This document shows, in pieces, positions 6,151 through 7,406 of a DNA stretch of 7,406 nucleotides. Origin of the DNA: an uncultured Prevotellaceae bacterium (GTDB lineage: Bacteria; Bacteroidota; Bacteroidia; Bacteroidales; Bacteroidaceae); assembly GCA_958404085.1 (NCBI GenBank), contig CATXZX010000083.1, positions 1 through 7,406 of the forward strand. Direction: 5' to 3'. A model generated the notes under the pieces. That model made no database searches and was not told where the DNA came from. It worked only from the letters and a program-made list of their open reading frames with translations. Position 1 is the first letter of the stretch; every line of letters starts with the position of its first letter. The translations under genes were made by a program, and so were the position numbers.

Positions 6151-7168
6151 ATTGGTTGATAGAAAGAACCCATGCATCGGGGAAGAGTGCCCGGCTGCGG
6201 AATTCGTTCATCTGTTTGTAGGCGTCTTCCTTGGAGTCGAATCGACCGCAGGCCACCCGTACCATATTGCCTTTTTTATAGACGAATGGTTCGCCGATGC
6301 TGTCTCGTTTTAGTTTCTCCGTCATGGATTGCGCGTTCTTTTCGGAAATGGCGCTGGCTAAAACGATGGTGTAGCATTCGGATGATTTCTGATGCGTGGC
6401 TACAGAAGGTGCTTTTTCCGGCTTGATCTGCGGTTGTACCTTCGCTGTTTCGTGTTTACTTTCTTGAAGTACGATAGGCTGAGCCCCGCGTATGTCCGAC
6501 AGGGTGGGAAGCCCCCATACCATTCCGTTGGATACAGATGCCATGGTAATTTCGGGACCGGACGACGAACCCATGGGCATGGAGAAAAACAAGTAGAACA
6601 TCGCAGCGGCCACTGTCGCTATGGCGTAATTGGCCCGGTTGCGGTTGATGCGGACTACATATTCTTTCTTTTGCCCGGCACTCGGTTTCCAGAAAAATCT
6701 GAATTTGTTTTTTCGGAATGTCGTGGCAAGGGATTGTTCCTCATCGGCCGCCAGTTCTTCTATAGTGAATGACCCCAATCCGTAGTGTTCGGGAGAGAGT
6801 ACGCCGGCCTCGCAGGGAACGAAGTCATAGCTCCCGTCCAAGTTGAGGGATAATTTACCGATTCCGTCCAGTTCGTAAATTCCATTTTCCCGCAACTGCC
6901 GTTTAATGTCCATGACTAAGTCTTCGATAAAACGGATTGTTTCGGGATAGGTCGAATCGTGGCTTTGCATGAATGACTGTGCCAGCAAACCGTCGTTCAT
7001 CGTCAACTGGGCATTGAACCCGACAGAACGGTAGGGAGGAAGAAAAAGGTTTTCTTCTTCAATCCGGTGTGCCGATACATGTCGTGTCACGAAGCCGCCT
7101 AACCCGGGAACGATTACGCAGTCGTTCGTAACCAACAGGCTTTCGATGTGTCTGGCTAATTCATTCAT
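6149..7168 (-). CDS. HU-like (CCDC81-type) DNA-binding-like protein with transmembrane helix and SPOR domain
   Basis: This 339-residue protein is predicted to span the inner membrane once. Residues about 1-58 (MNELARHIESLL, then VIVPGLGGFV and PPYRSVGFN) match the first CCDC81-like bacterial HU domain, and about 59-130 (LLAQSFMQSH, RENGIYELDGIGKLSL) match the second. These belong to the HU/IHF fold superfamily, which suggests DNA or protein binding in the cytoplasm. A basic stretch (167-178) precedes one membrane helix (about 180-197), giving an N-inside, C-outside orientation. A Pro/Ser/Lys-rich linker (about 200-260) leads to a SPOR domain (264-339; CYTIVLASAISEKNAQ, VACGRFDSKEDAY), a fold that in characterised proteins binds denuded peptidoglycan, often at division sites. 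The protein could therefore link the nucleoid or a cytoplasmic partner to the cell wall; that is inference. It heads an operon with the FHA and exported-protein genes. The ATG at 7168 is fixed by the family-typical N-terminus, yet a -7 promoter box lies only 4 nt upstream. Confidence 0.9.
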   Translation of the reverse strand: MNELARHIESLLVTNDCVIVPGLGGFVTRHVSAHRIEEENLFLPPYRSVGFNAQLTMNDGLLAQSFMQSHDSTYPETIRFIEDLVMDIKRQLRENGIYELDGIGKLSLNLDGSYDFVPCEAGVLSPEHYGLGSFTIEELAADEEQSLATTFRKNKFRFFWKPSAGQKKEYVVRINRNRANYAIATVAAAMFYLFFSMPMGSSSGPEITMASVSNGMVWGLPTLSDIRGAQPIVLQESKHETAKVQPQIKPEKAPSVATHQKSSECYTIVLASAISEKNAQSMTEKLKRDSIGEPFVYKKGNMVRVACGRFDSKEDAYKQMNEFRSRALFPDAWVLSINQ

Positions 7169-7172
7169 ACTG

Positions 7173-7180
7173 CAAAGATA
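7173..7180 (-). promoter_or_regulatory. -7 promoter element of the SPOR/FHA operon
   Basis: TATCTTTG on the minus strand exactly matches TAnnTTTG and is identical to the box of the rubrerythrin gene. It ends 4 nt before the ATG, so transcription would start at or very near the start codon, giving a leaderless or nearly leaderless mRNA. No TTTG is found 19-21 nt upstream. Confidence 0.5.
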
Positions 7181-7406
7181 GGGCTTTTTTGTTGAAAAAC
7201 GATGGTGTCCGCGGCTAAAAAACGGTTTTCCACAGTCTGTCTTATCGTTAAATTCCTTAACATCAAAATTTATTGTTGACTATCAAAATATTAAAGGGGC
7301 AGCGTTTTCGTCATAGCGCCGTGTTGTTTTGAAAAACAAGGCCGCTATTTTCAACTAACTCCGACAAAAAATCAGGACATGCGGCCTGATGGTTGAGTGG
7401 CTGCAT
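7181..7406. other. Gene-free stretch upstream of the SPOR/FHA operon
   Basis: No gene can be supported here. It is AT-rich in the middle and holds several small elements: an inverted repeat GTTAA-attcc-TTAAC (7247-7261); two copies of ATCAAAAT (7262-7269 and 7282-7289) spaced exactly 20 bp; a short hairpin TTGTTT-tgaa-AAACAA (7324-7339); and AGGCCGC/GCGGCCT arms (7339-7345 and 7381-7387), the second of which can also pair with GGCTGCAT at the right edge. Short frames stay open to the edge on both strands, so a neighbouring gene may begin or end here, but neither can be confirmed. Confidence 0.5.

Noticed and set aside
5688..6221. 177-codon plus-strand frame opposite the FHA gene
   Set aside because: The minus strand carries clear zinc-ribbon and FHA motifs with a ribosome-binding site; the plus frame has no recognisable features.
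7224..7233. TTTTCCACA, resembling a DnaA box
   Set aside because: It is a single copy with one mismatch and no cluster, AT-rich unwinding tract or dnaA gene nearby, so it is not evidence for an origin.
7311..7406. Minus-strand frame open from the right edge to a TGA at 7313, and a plus-strand ATG at 7389 open to the edge
   Set aside because: Both are too short to judge (31 and 6 codons), show no recognised motif, and conflict with each other; more sequence to the right is needed.

Overview
The window looks like ordinary chromosomal DNA from a member of the Bacteroidetes, most likely order Bacteroidales. Three things support this. The ATP synthase beta subunit carries the extra loop typical of the phylum. 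Several genes are preceded by the Bacteroides-type -7 promoter element TAnnTTTG, and few have a strong Shine-Dalgarno sequence. There is also a DNA-binding-like HU (CCDC81-type) protein fused to a SPOR domain, a combination typical of this phylum. I cannot name the genus. I see no tRNA, rRNA, insertion sequence, prophage, CRISPR array or defence system.

Layout from left to right. Positions 1-3562, all on the minus strand, form a tight three-gene run read right to left: an NhaD-type Na+/H+ antiporter, then ATP-dependent 6-phosphofructokinase (3-nt gap), then atpD (22-nt gap), which is cut by the left edge. A divergent, very T-rich promoter region (3563-3808) follows. It serves nhaD on the minus strand and a rubrerythrin gene on the plus strand (3809-4351). 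The rubrerythrin promoter carries a perfect 8-1-8 inverted repeat overlapping its -7 box. A strong rho-independent terminator (about 4413-4455) ends the rubrerythrin unit. It is followed on the plus strand by a membrane-embedded neutral zinc metallopeptidase of the YugP type (4512-5192).

The right part (5213-7168) is a second minus-strand operon converging on the peptidase gene. Read right to left it encodes a HU-like/transmembrane/SPOR protein, a zinc-ribbon plus FHA-domain protein, and a small exported protein of unknown function. The genes nearly abut or overlap (13-nt gap, then 14-nt overlap), so they are probably translated in a coupled way. The last 238 bases (7169-7406) hold no gene I can support; they contain the operon's promoter, short repeats and hairpins.

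How the genes may work together: nhaD-pfkA-atpD would join sodium/proton exchange, the committed step of glycolysis and the catalytic part of the ATP synthase in one transcript. Rubrerythrin is a peroxide-detoxifying enzyme suited to an anaerobe or microaerophile. The HU-SPOR/FHA/exported-protein operon is the least understood part and is the best candidate for an undescribed envelope- or division-linked module, but its function is inference only.
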